Origin: Bin87 sp965220095
GTDB lineage: Bacteria > Chloroflexota > Dehalococcoidia > Lucifugimonadales > UBA3495
DNA: 64,000 nucleotides
Assembly: GCA_965220095.1 (NCBI GenBank)
Contig: OZ244805.1
Span: 3,100,001 to 3,164,000 of the forward strand
Direction: 5' to 3'
In this document: positions 54,467-62,883 of the stretch, in pieces
How positions within the stretch are numbered: position 1 is the stretch's first letter
How the letters are laid out: every line of letters starts with the position of its first letter
Translations under genes and position numbers: made by a program
The notes under the pieces: generated by a model
Database searches by the model: none
What the model was told of the DNA's origin: nothing
Seen by the model: the letters and a program-made list of their open reading frames with translations, nothing else

Positions 54467-54490
54467 GACGCCGATCGGAGGACATATATC

Positions 54491-56137
54491 GTGGACGGAG
54501 TTACAGCAATTGCCAATGTGATGAAAATGGAAGGTGTGGAGTGGATCGCCGTGATGCCCTCCAACCCACTGATTGAGGCGGCCGCCATCGCCGGCATCCG
54601 GCCGGTGGTTTGCCGGCAGGAGCGGACCGGTGTGCACATGGCCGACGGATTTACACGCGTCAACAACGGCAAGAAGACGGGTATATTCCTGGCGCAAAAC
54701 GGCCCGGGCGCCGAAAACGCTTTCGGCGGTGTGGCTCAAGCCTACGCTGACTCCGTGCCAATTCTGTTCCTGCCCGCCGGTGTGGCTCGAAATCGCATTG
54801 GCGTGGAGCCGAACTTCCATCCGGTGCGAGCCTACGAGTCGATTACCAAGTGGGGCGCCCACATCAACTACGCCAGTCGAGTGCCAGAGCTGATGCGCCA
54901 GGCGTTCACCAAGCTACGCTCTGGCAAACCGGGCCCGGTGTTGCTGGAAATCCCCCAAGACCTGGCATCCGATGAAATTAGTGAAGAAGAGTTCGACTAC
55001 ATTCCCCCGGTTCACATGCGAACCGCCGCAGACCCGGAGGCCATCGCCAACGCCGTGCGCGGGTTGATGTCGGCCCAGCGTCCGGTAATTATGGCCGGCC
55101 AGGGCGTGATGTACGCCGAGGCGACCGACGAACTGATGGAGCTGGCGGAATACTTGCAGATTCCGGTGATGACCACGCTGGAAGGAAAGAGCGCGTTCCC
55201 CGAGAATCACCCCTTGTCCCTGGGCATCGGCGGCTCCAGTCAGACCGGGCAGGTGCACCGTTTCCTGAACAACGCCGACGTAGTGTTTGGTGTCGGTGTC
55301 AGCTTCACCAAGAGCAGTTTCACGGTGCCCATCCCCGCCGGCAAAACGCTCATCCACCTCACCAACGGGGAGGATGACATCAACAAAGACTACCGGTCGC
55401 AATACCCCATCCTGGCGGATGCCAAACTGGCGCTGCGTCAGTTCATCGATGCGCTGAAGGATCAGGGTGTGCAGCCGCGAGCCGCCAATCAGGAATTGGC
55501 CGACGATATCAGTGCAGCCCGTGAGGCGTGGATGGCCGAATGGCTGCCCCGACTTACCAGCAACGAAGTGCCCCTCAACCCGTACCGGGTGGTGTGGGAC
55601 ATTATGCACACGGTAGACCTCGACAACACCATCGTTACTCACGAGTCGGGCAGCCCGCGCGAGCAGGTGTCGCCGTTCTGGGAAGCCAGAGCGCCGCGCA
55701 GCTTTATCGGATGGGGCAAGTCCACCCAGTTGGGTTACAGCCTGGGTTTGGCGATGGGCGCCAAGATGGCGGCCCCGGAGAAAATGGTGATCAACTTCAT
55801 GGGAGACGCTGCGTTCGGCATGGTCGGCCTTGACGTGGAGACCGCCGTTCGAGCCGGTATCCCCATCACAACCGTGGTGATGAACAACTCGACGATGGCG
55901 ATTTATCCCGATAGCCGGATTCCCACAGCGGTCGAACGCTACAACATCAAGGAGTTGAGTGGAGATTTCTACCAGGTGGCGCTGGCGTTGGGCGCACACG
56001 CGGAGCAGATTCACACGCCGGAAGAAATAAAACCCGCCATGGAACGGGCCATGGAAGCCAACGCCAATGGTCGGGCGGCCCTGCTGGAGTTCATTACCAA
56101 AGAGGAAGCAACGTTCTCCAAGTTCCGCTTTGATTAA
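54491..56137 (+). CDS. Thiamine pyrophosphate-requiring enzyme (acetolactate synthase-like)
   Basis: A 548-residue protein with the three-domain fold of pyruvate oxidase and acetolactate synthase. PYR domain: QERTGVHMADGFTR carries the conserved Glu that activates TPP (about 44). Central domain about 190-330. PP domain: GDAAFGMVGLDVETAVRAG (family GDG) with VVMNNSTM binds Mg-TPP. No regulatory ilvN follows, and branched-chain genes are absent nearby, so biosynthetic acetolactate synthase is not assured; oxalyl-CoA decarboxylase or benzoylformate decarboxylase-like roles are possible. GTG start with GGAGG ten bases before. Confidence 0.87.
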   Translation: MDGVTAIANVMKMEGVEWIAVMPSNPLIEAAAIAGIRPVVCRQERTGVHMADGFTRVNNGKKTGIFLAQNGPGAENAFGGVAQAYADSVPILFLPAGVARNRIGVEPNFHPVRAYESITKWGAHINYASRVPELMRQAFTKLRSGKPGPVLLEIPQDLASDEISEEEFDYIPPVHMRTAADPEAIANAVRGLMSAQRPVIMAGQGVMYAEATDELMELAEYLQIPVMTTLEGKSAFPENHPLSLGIGGSSQTGQVHRFLNNADVVFGVGVSFTKSSFTVPIPAGKTLIHLTNGEDDINKDYRSQYPILADAKLALRQFIDALKDQGVQPRAANQELADDISAAREAWMAEWLPRLTSNEVPLNPYRVVWDIMHTVDLDNTIVTHESGSPREQVSPFWEARAPRSFIGWGKSTQLGYSLGLAMGAKMAAPEKMVINFMGDAAFGMVGLDVETAVRAGIPITTVVMNNSTMAIYPDSRIPTAVERYNIKELSGDFYQVALALGAHAEQIHTPEEIKPAMERAMEANANGRAALLEFITKEEATFSKFRFD

Positions 56138-56202
56138 GCCGCCAGAAAATACGCGGTTACCACAACCTGGTGACACTTTCCCGTAGCATCATCGCCGACC
56201 GT

Positions 56203-56240
56203 CGATTTAGACTGGTCGGCGATTTAGACTGGTCGGCGAT
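56203..56240. repeat. 17-bp tandem duplication upstream of radC
   Basis: CGATTTAGACTGGTCGG occurs twice in a row (56203-56219, 56220-56236) and a third copy begins CGATT. It is in the frame that reads upstream of radC and may be a young slippage event. Confidence 0.75.
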
Positions 56241-56415
56241 TGCATTTGTGGAGGGGACGATGGTGGCAGCAAATTTGCCGGCGGCAGGGGACTCGCGAAA
56301 GGCGTTCGAGGATGAACTGGCACGCATAGCGGGCGGTGATACACACCCGCCAGCCGAGATCGGCAAGGCCGGCGATTGCCGCGTTTCCACCGAGCCAGCA
56401 GAATCGACGCGCCGG

Positions 56416-57120
56416 ATGCCAACTTGCCAGCCCACCATCCGTGAGCTGCCCAACGGCCAGCGTCCCCGGGAACGATTGCGTGCGCTGGGTCCGCAAGCGC
56501 TGAATCAGGCCGAGTTGCTGGCCATCCTGTTGCGCACCGGGATGCCGGGCGAGAACGTGGTAAACATGGCCACCCGCATCATCGCCGAATTCGGCGGGTT
56601 GAGCGGGTTGTGTAGGGCCAATTACGCCGAATTGAACCAGCAACGCGGATTGAGCGATGCTAAGGCGTGCCAGGTAATTGCCGCGCTGGAACTCGGGCGT
56701 CGCGTGGCCGCGTTGCCGCCCACAGAACGGCCGCAAATCTCCTGCGCTCAGGATGCCGCGAAATTGATTGCTCCCGACCTGGAAATGCTTGATCAGGAAC
56801 ACCTGATCGTGCTATTGCTCAATACCCGCAACCACGTATTGCTGAAGCGCACAATTTACATCGGCACCGTCAACAGCAGCGCGGTGCGTCCTGCCGAGGT
56901 GCTGCGACCGGCGGTGCGGGAGAACGCGCCGTCAATCATCGTTGCGCACAACCATCCATCCGGAGACCCGACGCCCAGCCCGGAAGATGCGTCCGTAACC
57001 CGCGATTTGGTAGCAGCCGGCAGGTTGATGGACATTGAGGTGCTCGACCATCTGGTCATCGGCAGCGGCGGCGAATTCGTCAGTCTGAAAGAAAAGGGCC
57101 TGGGGTTCAGCCAGCCGTAA
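56416..57120 (+). CDS. radC: RadC family JAB-domain protein
   Basis: A 234-residue protein with a helix-hairpin-helix start (PRERLRALGPQALNQAELLAILLRTG in parts) and a C-terminal JAMM metal site HNHPSGDPTPSPEDASVTRDL, the pattern H-x-H-P-S-G-D...S-x-x-D. The family was named for DNA repair but its role is unsettled. The ATG at 56416 gives the usual length; an open frame to 56170 would add a dissimilar 82 residues containing the 17-bp duplication, and the ATG at 56260 is an alternative start. Confidence 0.92.
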   Translation: MPTCQPTIRELPNGQRPRERLRALGPQALNQAELLAILLRTGMPGENVVNMATRIIAEFGGLSGLCRANYAELNQQRGLSDAKACQVIAALELGRRVAALPPTERPQISCAQDAAKLIAPDLEMLDQEHLIVLLLNTRNHVLLKRTIYIGTVNSSAVRPAEVLRPAVRENAPSIIVAHNHPSGDPTPSPEDASVTRDLVAAGRLMDIEVLDHLVIGSGGEFVSLKEKGLGFSQP

Positions 57121-57178
57121 CCCGCGAGTTGCCGGGGTGTTAGACTAGCGCGATACCAGATTGGGAGGAAAATCTCGC

Positions 57179-57511
57179 ATGAGCGATTACTTTTTGGATG
57201 CAGAGAGCCGGGGCTACAAGGAACTGGCGCCCGGCGCCAGCACCCGCACGTTCTGGGGCGAACAAATGCTTTTTTCGCTGGTGGAAGTGGAGGATGGCGC
57301 TCTGGTGCCATTGCACACCCACCCGCACGAACAGGGCGGTATTATCATGTCCGGCGAACTGGAAATGGGTATCGGCGGTGAGGTGAAGGTGCTTCAGCCC
57401 GGCGATATGTACATCATCCCCGGGGGCGTCGAGCACTACGCCCAGGGGCAGGAAACCCGCGCTGTGGCGCTGGACATATTCAGTCCAGTCCGTGAGGAGT
57501 TTAAGTATTAG
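57179..57511 (+). CDS. Cupin-domain protein
   Basis: A 110-residue single-cupin protein. Motif 1 is LHTHPHEQGGIIMSGELE, with H-x-H...E ligands (the metal-binding set of the cupin fold), and motif 2 is PGDMYIIPGGVEHYAQ with the fourth histidine. GGAGGA lies about ten bases before the ATG. The stop codon overlaps that of the convergent hemD-like gene by two to three bases. Substrate unknown; small cupins of this type often handle sugars or act as sensors. Confidence 0.87.
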   Translation: MSDYFLDAESRGYKELAPGASTRTFWGEQMLFSLVEVEDGALVPLHTHPHEQGGIIMSGELEMGIGGEVKVLQPGDMYIIPGGVEHYAQGQETRAVALDIFSPVREEFKY

Positions 57512-58359
57512 AGCTGAAGTTGGCCCCGGAGCCCGGTTTCATATTTGTTCAAATAATCAGCGACGGCCAGCACCAGGTTGCCCATGTGCGGGTGTGCGGG
57601 TTCGACGTTGACGGTGATGCCGGACTCCTGCAATTTGCGTGTGCAAACCGGTCCCACCGATGCCACCGCTACCCGGCCGTCCAGGCAAGCTCGCAACGAA
57701 TCCTCGCGGCCCGCGCTCGCGGCGATGGCGAGCAGGTTCGGCACCTGAGGCCGGCTGGTGAAGGCCAACGCGTCCACCTCGCCCTGCTCCATCTTGTCAA
57801 TCAGACCCAGTACGGGCCCGTTGTCATCAGGCAGTCCCCAGTTGTACAGGGTCAATTCCCGGTAGTTGGCGCCCCGCTGCCGCAGGTACGAGGGCAGCTC
57901 GGAGTCGGGGCCGCCGTAACGCTGCACGATGACCTCCCGCTGACCTAACGGTAAACCTGACATCGCCGCGGTCAGGTCGGCAGATGTAAACGGCTCCGGC
58001 GGCATGATGTCGATGCGAATTTTGTGGCGGCGCAGGACGCGGGCGGGCTTGGGGCTGCGCGCCACAACGGACAAGTCGGCTAATGCCGACACGAACTGAT
58101 CTTGAACGCCCATGGAGTTGGCGATTTCCAGCATCGCCTGGGTGCCTACGCCGGTGAGGAATATCGCCACATCGACGTTGCCATCGCAGACGTCGGTGAT
58201 GGCCTGCTGTACCTCTGGGCTATCATCCAGGTAGTGTTCCTGGAGCACGGCAGCGCCATAGGGCACTCCGCCGTGCCGCCGGATGAGGCCGGCCATTTCG
58301 TCGGGCATACGCGCCTCGACGAAGGCCAGCACTCGTCCGTTTAGCGATGTTTCGGCCAT
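57508..58359 (-). CDS. hemD: Uroporphyrinogen-III synthase-like protein (HemD)
   Basis: A 283-residue protein with the two-domain HemD layout: FVEARMPDEMAGLIRRHGG near the start, FLTGVGTQAMLEIA in the first domain, a hinge around VQRYGGPDSELPSYL, YNWGLPDD, then ALAFTSRPQVPNLL and VASVGPVCTRKLQESG, close to the family's FTS...SIG blocks. HemD closes hydroxymethylbilane into uroporphyrinogen III, the branch to siroheme. It follows the siroheme-dependent reductase by 18 bp, which supports the call and points to linked cofactor supply. Confidence 0.85.
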   Translation of the reverse strand: MAETSLNGRVLAFVEARMPDEMAGLIRRHGGVPYGAAVLQEHYLDDSPEVQQAITDVCDGNVDVAIFLTGVGTQAMLEIANSMGVQDQFVSALADLSVVARSPKPARVLRRHKIRIDIMPPEPFTSADLTAAMSGLPLGQREVIVQRYGGPDSELPSYLRQRGANYRELTLYNWGLPDDNGPVLGLIDKMEQGEVDALAFTSRPQVPNLLAIAASAGREDSLRACLDGRVAVASVGPVCTRKLQESGITVNVEPAHPHMGNLVLAVADYLNKYETGLRGQLQL

Positions 58360-58377
58360 TGGGTTAGTTGAGCGGCG

Positions 58378-60213
58378 CTATACCGCGCACTCGCCTTCAC
58401 CGCGTTCCAGCACGTACTGGTTGGTGCGCTCCCAGTCGAAGTACATTTCCCCGCCGCCTTCGGATTCGTGGCCCACTTCCTGGGCCCGCGCGGCGACTGA
58501 GGTCAGCGGCTCGAGTCCGACACGATCGAGGAAATCGTTGAACCGTTCGCCGTCATTGCTGCGGTTGTCCTTGTAGTAGGTAACAATCTCTTTGAGCACG
58601 GAGGGCACCAGCTTGGCTGGAACCTTGACCCTGGGCACCCGCGTGCCGATGCGGGAGTCTTCCACCCGGTTGTCCCCGTAGTTGCCGCCGAGGAACAGTT
58701 CGTAGGCTGGGATCTGCTGGCCGTCAACGCCCTTCACGGCGGCGCCGTGGAAGCCGATGTTGGCGATGTGATGCAGGCCGCACCCGTTCGGGCACCCGCT
58801 CATCTTGATGCGGATGTCGTTGACGCCGGCGTCTTCGTTCAGGCCATTCCAGCTATCCATCTCGGTGCGCAGCGCCTGGGCCAGCCCCATCGACGCCGTG
58901 ATGCCGAGCTTGCAGCTGTCCGTGCCGGGGCAGGAGACTATGTTGTTGATGTGGCCGTGGCCGGCTTCGCCCAGCTCCAGGGCTTTCAGGGCTTCCCAGA
59001 CATCGTGCAGGTGGCCGCTGGGAACCCAGCGCAACACCAGATTCTGCTCCTGCGTGGTGCGAATCTTGCCGCCGGTGTATCGCCGCACGATGTCGGCAAG
59101 GCCGCTGAACTGCGTCGCAGTCAAATCGCCGCGAATGGTTTTCACGTAGATCGCGTTGTAACCGTCCTGCCTTTGCGCCACCACGTTGGTGTCCCGCCAG
59201 CGCTGGTACTCGGGAGTGCCCGGGACGCCATTCGTCGACGCCGGCGGAGCGGGCGGGTCTTCCCGTTGAATCTCCTCAGCGACCATGAGCGGCTTGCAGT
59301 CGATGGGGCCGATGTTGGCCAGCTCGGCGTCCACCAGCTGCCTGAATTCATCCAGGCCGATCTTGTCTATCAGAACCTTCAGGCGGGCCATCATACGGTT
59401 CTTGCGCAGGATGTCCGCGTTGTTGAACACTGTCCAGATGGCAAGCGCCACGCGCAGGTAGTCATCCTCGGAGACCCATTCGTACAGGGGTTGGGCGAGC
59501 CGTGGCATAATCGAGGTGCCGCCTCCGCAGTAGACCCGGAATCCTCTGCGCTGTTCTCCGTCAACTTCCTTGTACTGAGAAACGTAGGTAAGGTCCTGGA
59601 TGGCAGCGGCCACTTCGTCCCGCTGGTCGTTGCCAGTGAAGGCGGTTTTGAATTTGCGCGGGAAGTTCTGGGTGATGGGATGGCGCACACCAAACCGCAC
59701 GTAGGCAGTCAGGTACGGTGTCGGGTCGAAAACTTCTTCCGGGCTCACGCCGGCAGTGGCGGGGCCCACCACGTTGCGAACGGTGTTGCCGCACGCCTCG
59801 CGGGTCGAGAGGCCAACCTTGCCCAGCATCCGCAGCACCCTGGAGGTATGCTCCAGCGGGATGTGGTGGAACTGGATGTTTTCCCGCGTGGTGATGTGCC
59901 CCTTATCCAACGGAGCGTACTGTTCCGTAATATCAGCCAGGCAGTCAAGCATATCTGCCGACGCAATTCCACCGGGGAGTTTGATGCGTATCATCTGGAC
60001 ATCGGCCTGGCGCTGGCCGTAGACACCTTGCCGCAGCCGGAAGGGTGTGAAAACGGTGTTGTCCAGCTCGCCGACGCGGAACCGGTCTACCTCGGTATCA
60101 AAACGCTGGATTTCTTCCTCCATGAAGGGAATGATAGCCGGCGAATCCTGCGCCAGCTCCAGACTGGATTCATGAATTTTGTTCAGGTCGGGAACGTGAG
60201 GTACGCTGGTCAA
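58378..60213 (-). CDS. Ferredoxin-type sulfite/nitrite reductase
   Basis: A 611-residue siroheme and 4Fe-4S enzyme. Two half-repeats each carry ferrodoxin-like NIR_SIR domains: RQADVQMIRIKLPGG, DKGHITTRENIQFHHIP with siroheme-binding Arg, and NGVPG... The cluster cysteines are in VSCPGTDSCKLGI (about 422-432) and SGCPNGCGLHH (about 472-482). It reduces sulfite to sulfide or nitrite to ammonia; sequence alone does not decide. TTG start 60213 has AGGAGG about five bases upstream. Its transcript starts far upstream and passes through a terminator hairpin. Confidence 0.9.
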   Translation of the reverse strand: MTSVPHVPDLNKIHESSLELAQDSPAIIPFMEEEIQRFDTEVDRFRVGELDNTVFTPFRLRQGVYGQRQADVQMIRIKLPGGIASADMLDCLADITEQYAPLDKGHITTRENIQFHHIPLEHTSRVLRMLGKVGLSTREACGNTVRNVVGPATAGVSPEEVFDPTPYLTAYVRFGVRHPITQNFPRKFKTAFTGNDQRDEVAAAIQDLTYVSQYKEVDGEQRRGFRVYCGGGTSIMPRLAQPLYEWVSEDDYLRVALAIWTVFNNADILRKNRMMARLKVLIDKIGLDEFRQLVDAELANIGPIDCKPLMVAEEIQREDPPAPPASTNGVPGTPEYQRWRDTNVVAQRQDGYNAIYVKTIRGDLTATQFSGLADIVRRYTGGKIRTTQEQNLVLRWVPSGHLHDVWEALKALELGEAGHGHINNIVSCPGTDSCKLGITASMGLAQALRTEMDSWNGLNEDAGVNDIRIKMSGCPNGCGLHHIANIGFHGAAVKGVDGQQIPAYELFLGGNYGDNRVEDSRIGTRVPRVKVPAKLVPSVLKEIVTYYKDNRSNDGERFNDFLDRVGLEPLTSVAARAQEVGHESEGGGEMYFDWERTNQYVLERGEGECAV

Positions 60214-60383
60214 GATGTCCTCCTGCGAGTTGGGGCGTAAAAAAGCCCACCGATGCCAACTGGCGAACTCGGTGGGCGCAGGTTACGAGCCTGATATTTC
60301 GTCAGGTCAGGTTTGGCCTGCCCCCGTTGTCGGGGGACACGTACAGGCGCAAGTCAAATCCCATTTGCAATTACTCTGCATTT
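60214..60383 (-). promoter_or_regulatory. Leader RNA of the siroheme reductase operon, probable attenuator or riboswitch
   Basis: About 170 nt from the predicted start (~60383) to the TTG. In transcript order it has the hairpins CCCCCGACAACGGGGG (60320-60335), CAGG/CCTG pairings around 60305-60318, CCTGACGAAATATCAGG (60290-60306), and then a terminator (60239-60277). No known class such as T-box, SAM or cobalamin is recognised. The expression platform resembles transcriptional control, probably by sulfur, nitrogen or siroheme status, which is inference. Confidence 0.6.
60239..60277 (-). terminator. Intrinsic terminator inside the leader (attenuator)
   Basis: On the minus strand GCCCACCGA and TCGGTGGGC make a 9-bp stem with an inner GCCA/TGGC pairing, followed by TTTTTT. 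It ends about 26 nt before the start codon of the reductase, so it must be bypassed for expression. Confidence 0.85.
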
Positions 60384-60387
60384 GCAA
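60362..60387 (-). promoter_or_regulatory. Two direct TTGCAAATG repeats at the transcription start
   Basis: On the minus strand TTGCAAATG occurs at 60379-60387 and again at 60362-60370, spaced 17 bp. They overlap the start and early leader, a place where a repressor would block RNA polymerase; they may instead belong to the RNA. Confidence 0.5.
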
Positions 60388-60389
60388 AA

Positions 60390-60418
60390 ACTATACAACC
60401 GAGGTCGGGAATTGTCAA
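60390..60418 (-). promoter_or_regulatory. Sigma-70 promoter of the siroheme reductase operon
   Basis: TTGACA (60413-60418), exactly 17 bp, TATAGT (60390-60395), read on the minus strand. The best-formed promoter in the window after that of the 23S unit. Confidence 0.85.
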
Positions 60419-60481
60419 CAAGTCAATTTTTGCTCGTGATTCCACCGAAATCGGTTCGGAAAACGTCGCTGCCATTCACAT

Positions 60482-61162
60482 TTAGCGCAGCGAGCGTTCC
60501 GATTTGAGCGCCCGACTGCTGACCAATCCGCCCGAAATCAGCCAGATAACTCGCTCGGCGATATTGGTCGCGCGGTCTGCAATCCGTTCCAGGTCGTGGG
60601 CCACCCACAGCAGGTAGGTCGCCCGCTGGATGTTGCGCGGGTCTTCCAGCATATAGGTCAGCAGCTCGCGGTAAATCTGGTTGTAGAGGTCGTCAACTGC
60701 ATCGTCATCGGCGCAAACCTTGCGCGCCAGATCCTCATCCCGGTCGGCGAAGGCTTGAAGACCCTCGTTCAGCATCTTGAGCGCCAACTCAGCCATCCGT
60801 GGAATATCGATCAGCGGTTTGAGCAGGGGTTCCTGGTAGATGCGCAGGCAGATCTTGGCGATTCCCTCGGCGTAGTCTCCCATGCGTTCCAGTTCCACAC
60901 CCATATGCACCACCGACATCACCGTGCGCAGGTCGGTGGCGGCCGGCTGCTGGGTGGCCAGGATGCCCAGGCATTTGGTTTCCAGGGTGTCCTGCAGGTT
61001 GTCGATCACGTCATCGTTTTCGATGACTTGCTGCGCCAGGTCGGCGTCGCGGTTTTGCAGCGCCCGGATCGCCTGTTTGGTGGTTTCCTCAACGAGGCGA
61101 CCCATTTCCCCCAGATCGCTTTGCAAGGTTTTCAGAAGCCGGTCGAAGTCGGACCTTAGCAT
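60482..61162 (-). CDS. phoU: PhoU phosphate-signalling regulator
   Basis: A 226-residue protein of two three-helix PhoU repeats: the first around LGEMGRLVEETTKQAIRAL and VIENDDVIDNLQDTLE, the second around MAELALKMLNEGLQAFADRDEDLARKV. Both carry the acidic ExxxD-type metal sites. HDLERIADRATNIAERV near the end is canonical. PhoU restrains the sensor kinase and Pst transport when phosphate is ample. It is the last gene of the pst operon, 42 bp after pstB. The sensor kinase is not in the window. Confidence 0.95.
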   Translation of the reverse strand: MLRSDFDRLLKTLQSDLGEMGRLVEETTKQAIRALQNRDADLAQQVIENDDVIDNLQDTLETKCLGILATQQPAATDLRTVMSVVHMGVELERMGDYAEGIAKICLRIYQEPLLKPLIDIPRMAELALKMLNEGLQAFADRDEDLARKVCADDDAVDDLYNQIYRELLTYMLEDPRNIQRATYLLWVAHDLERIADRATNIAERVIWLISGGLVSSRALKSERSLR

Positions 61163-61204
61163 TTTGGCGCCTCCTTGTTTCTGATCGTTCGCCGCCTGGG
61201 GAGA

Positions 61205-61990
61205 TTATCCAAATCTGCCGGTGATATATGCCTCAGTACGTTCGTCGCTGGGATTGGTGAACATGCGGGCGGTTTCGTCGAATTCTATCAGGTGCGCCAC
61301 GCGATTCTCGTCGGGCATCAGGAAAGCGGTTTTGTCCGAAACGCGACCAGCCTGTTGCATATTGTGGGTGACGATGATGATGCTGTAACGCTTTTTGAGT
61401 TCCTGCATCAACTGTTCAATCGCCAGTGTAGCAATTGGGTCAAGCGCTGAACAGGGTTCGTCCATCAGGATAACGCTGGGTGAGACCGCCATCGCGCGGG
61501 CGATGCAAAGGCGTTGCTGTTGGCCGCCGGAGAGCGTGAGAGCGGATTCCTTGAGTCGATCTTTGACTTCATCCCAAAGAGCGGCGCTGTGCAGGGATTC
61601 TTCAACAATGTCATTCAGATTGCCGGAATACCCGTTAATGCGCGGCCCAAAGGCGACGTTGTCGTAGATTGACTTGGGGAACGGGTTAGGACGCTGGAAC
61701 ACCATACCAATTTGGTAACGAATCTGCGTCGGGTCGGAACCGGGGGCATAGAGGTTAAATTCATTGAACCAGATCTGGCCTTCCATGCGGAAGGAATCAA
61801 TCAGGTCATTCATGCGGTTGATGCAGCGCAGCAACGTGCTTTTGCCGGCGCCACTGGGTCCGATGATAGCAGTAATTTCGTTTTCCGGGATATCCAGATT
61901 TACGCCCGCGATGACCTGATTGGCGCCATAGTAGACACCAACGTCAACAGCGCGGATAACTGACTGGGTGGTTACGGCGGGAGTCGCCAT
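61205..61990 (-). CDS. pstB: Phosphate ABC transporter ATP-binding protein
   Basis: A 261-residue ABC ATPase. Walker A is GPSGAGKST (about 43-51), the PstB-specific CINRMNDLI follows, Q-loop VFQRPNPFPKSIYDNV, signature LSGGQQQR, Walker B VILMDEPCSALDP and H-loop VTHNMQQA. It powers uptake through PstCA. The start is ATG 61990, 8 bp after the pstA stop. Confidence 0.97.
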   Translation of the reverse strand: MATPAVTTQSVIRAVDVGVYYGANQVIAGVNLDIPENEITAIIGPSGAGKSTLLRCINRMNDLIDSFRMEGQIWFNEFNLYAPGSDPTQIRYQIGMVFQRPNPFPKSIYDNVAFGPRINGYSGNLNDIVEESLHSAALWDEVKDRLKESALTLSGGQQQRLCIARAMAVSPSVILMDEPCSALDPIATLAIEQLMQELKKRYSIIIVTHNMQQAGRVSDKTAFLMPDENRVAHLIEFDETARMFTNPSDERTEAYITGRFG

Positions 61991-61998
61991 GGTCGAAT

Positions 61999-62883
61999 TT
62001 ACCCTCGGTGTCGGTTTTGCAGGTGGTTACGCAGGAAAATGGCAAAGGCGTTCATGCCCAGCAGTATCGCCAGCAGTACAATAATACCGGCCGCAGCCAA
62101 TTGGTGGAACTCTTCCTGCGGCTTCGATATCCAGACGTAAATCTGGATGGGCAATACGGTGAAACGATCCAGCGGCGAGGTTGGCGCAAAGGGCACGAAG
62201 GATAGCGCACCCATTATCACCAGCGGGGCCGCTTCACCCATCGCCCGACTGACCGCCAGGATGATGCCGGTCAGGATGCCGGGCATCGCCTGTGGCAGCA
62301 CCAGTCGCCACACCACCTGCCAGCGCGTGCCGCCCAGGGCGTAGCCACCCTCCCTGATGGACGGCGGCACGGCACGGATTGATTCCTCGGCAGACACGAT
62401 GACCACGGGCATGATCAGCATGGCCAGCGTCAAACCGGCGGCCAGCGTGCTCTTGCCCAGTGAGAACAGGGCAACGAAGATGGTGAGTCCCAGGATGCCG
62501 TAGACGATTGACGGCACCGCGGCCAGGTTCTTGATGTTGGTTTGAACGAGGTCGGTGATGCGGCTGGCCCTCGCGTACTCTTCCAGGTATATGGCAGCGG
62601 ACACTCCCACCGAGAACGATATGAAAATGCAAATCGCCATCACCCAAAGCGTGCCCACGATGGATGGGAACAGGCCGGAATTGATGGCTTTGCTGGAGGC
62701 ATTCTCGGTGATCAGGTCCAGCCTCAACCACGACCACCCCTCGGAGATTACGAAGTAGAGCAGCGCGGCCAGCATCAACATCGCAACGCCTACGGTGACG
62801 ATGCAGATCGCATGGAATATGCCGGCATTGCGCTTGCGTCGAGCGAGCCGCCGGCGGTAGCCGGGCGCGATTTCGACCGCCAT
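61999..62883 (-). CDS. pstA: Phosphate ABC transporter permease PstA
   Basis: A 294-residue permease with about six transmembrane helices. The EAA coupling loop appears as ALGGTRWQVVWRLVLPQAMPGILTG (in parts), and SAAIYLEEYA and YGILGLTIFV are PstA blocks. The ATG at 62883 shares its first base with the pstC stop (TAATG on the minus strand), indicating coupled translation. Ends eight bases before pstB. Confidence 0.95.
   Translation of the reverse strand: MAVEIAPGYRRRLARRKRNAGIFHAICIVTVGVAMLMLAALLYFVISEGWSWLRLDLITENASSKAINSGLFPSIVGTLWVMAICIFISFSVGVSAAIYLEEYARASRITDLVQTNIKNLAAVPSIVYGILGLTIFVALFSLGKSTLAAGLTLAMLIMPVVIVSAEESIRAVPPSIREGGYALGGTRWQVVWRLVLPQAMPGILTGIILAVSRAMGEAAPLVIMGALSFVPFAPTSPLDRFTVLPIQIYVWISKPQEEFHQLAAAGIIVLLAILLGMNAFAIFLRNHLQNRHRG

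Noticed and set aside
56170..56415. N-terminal extension of RadC
   Set aside because: The 82 extra residues do not resemble RadC and contain the 17-bp DNA duplication; ATG 56416 gives normal length.
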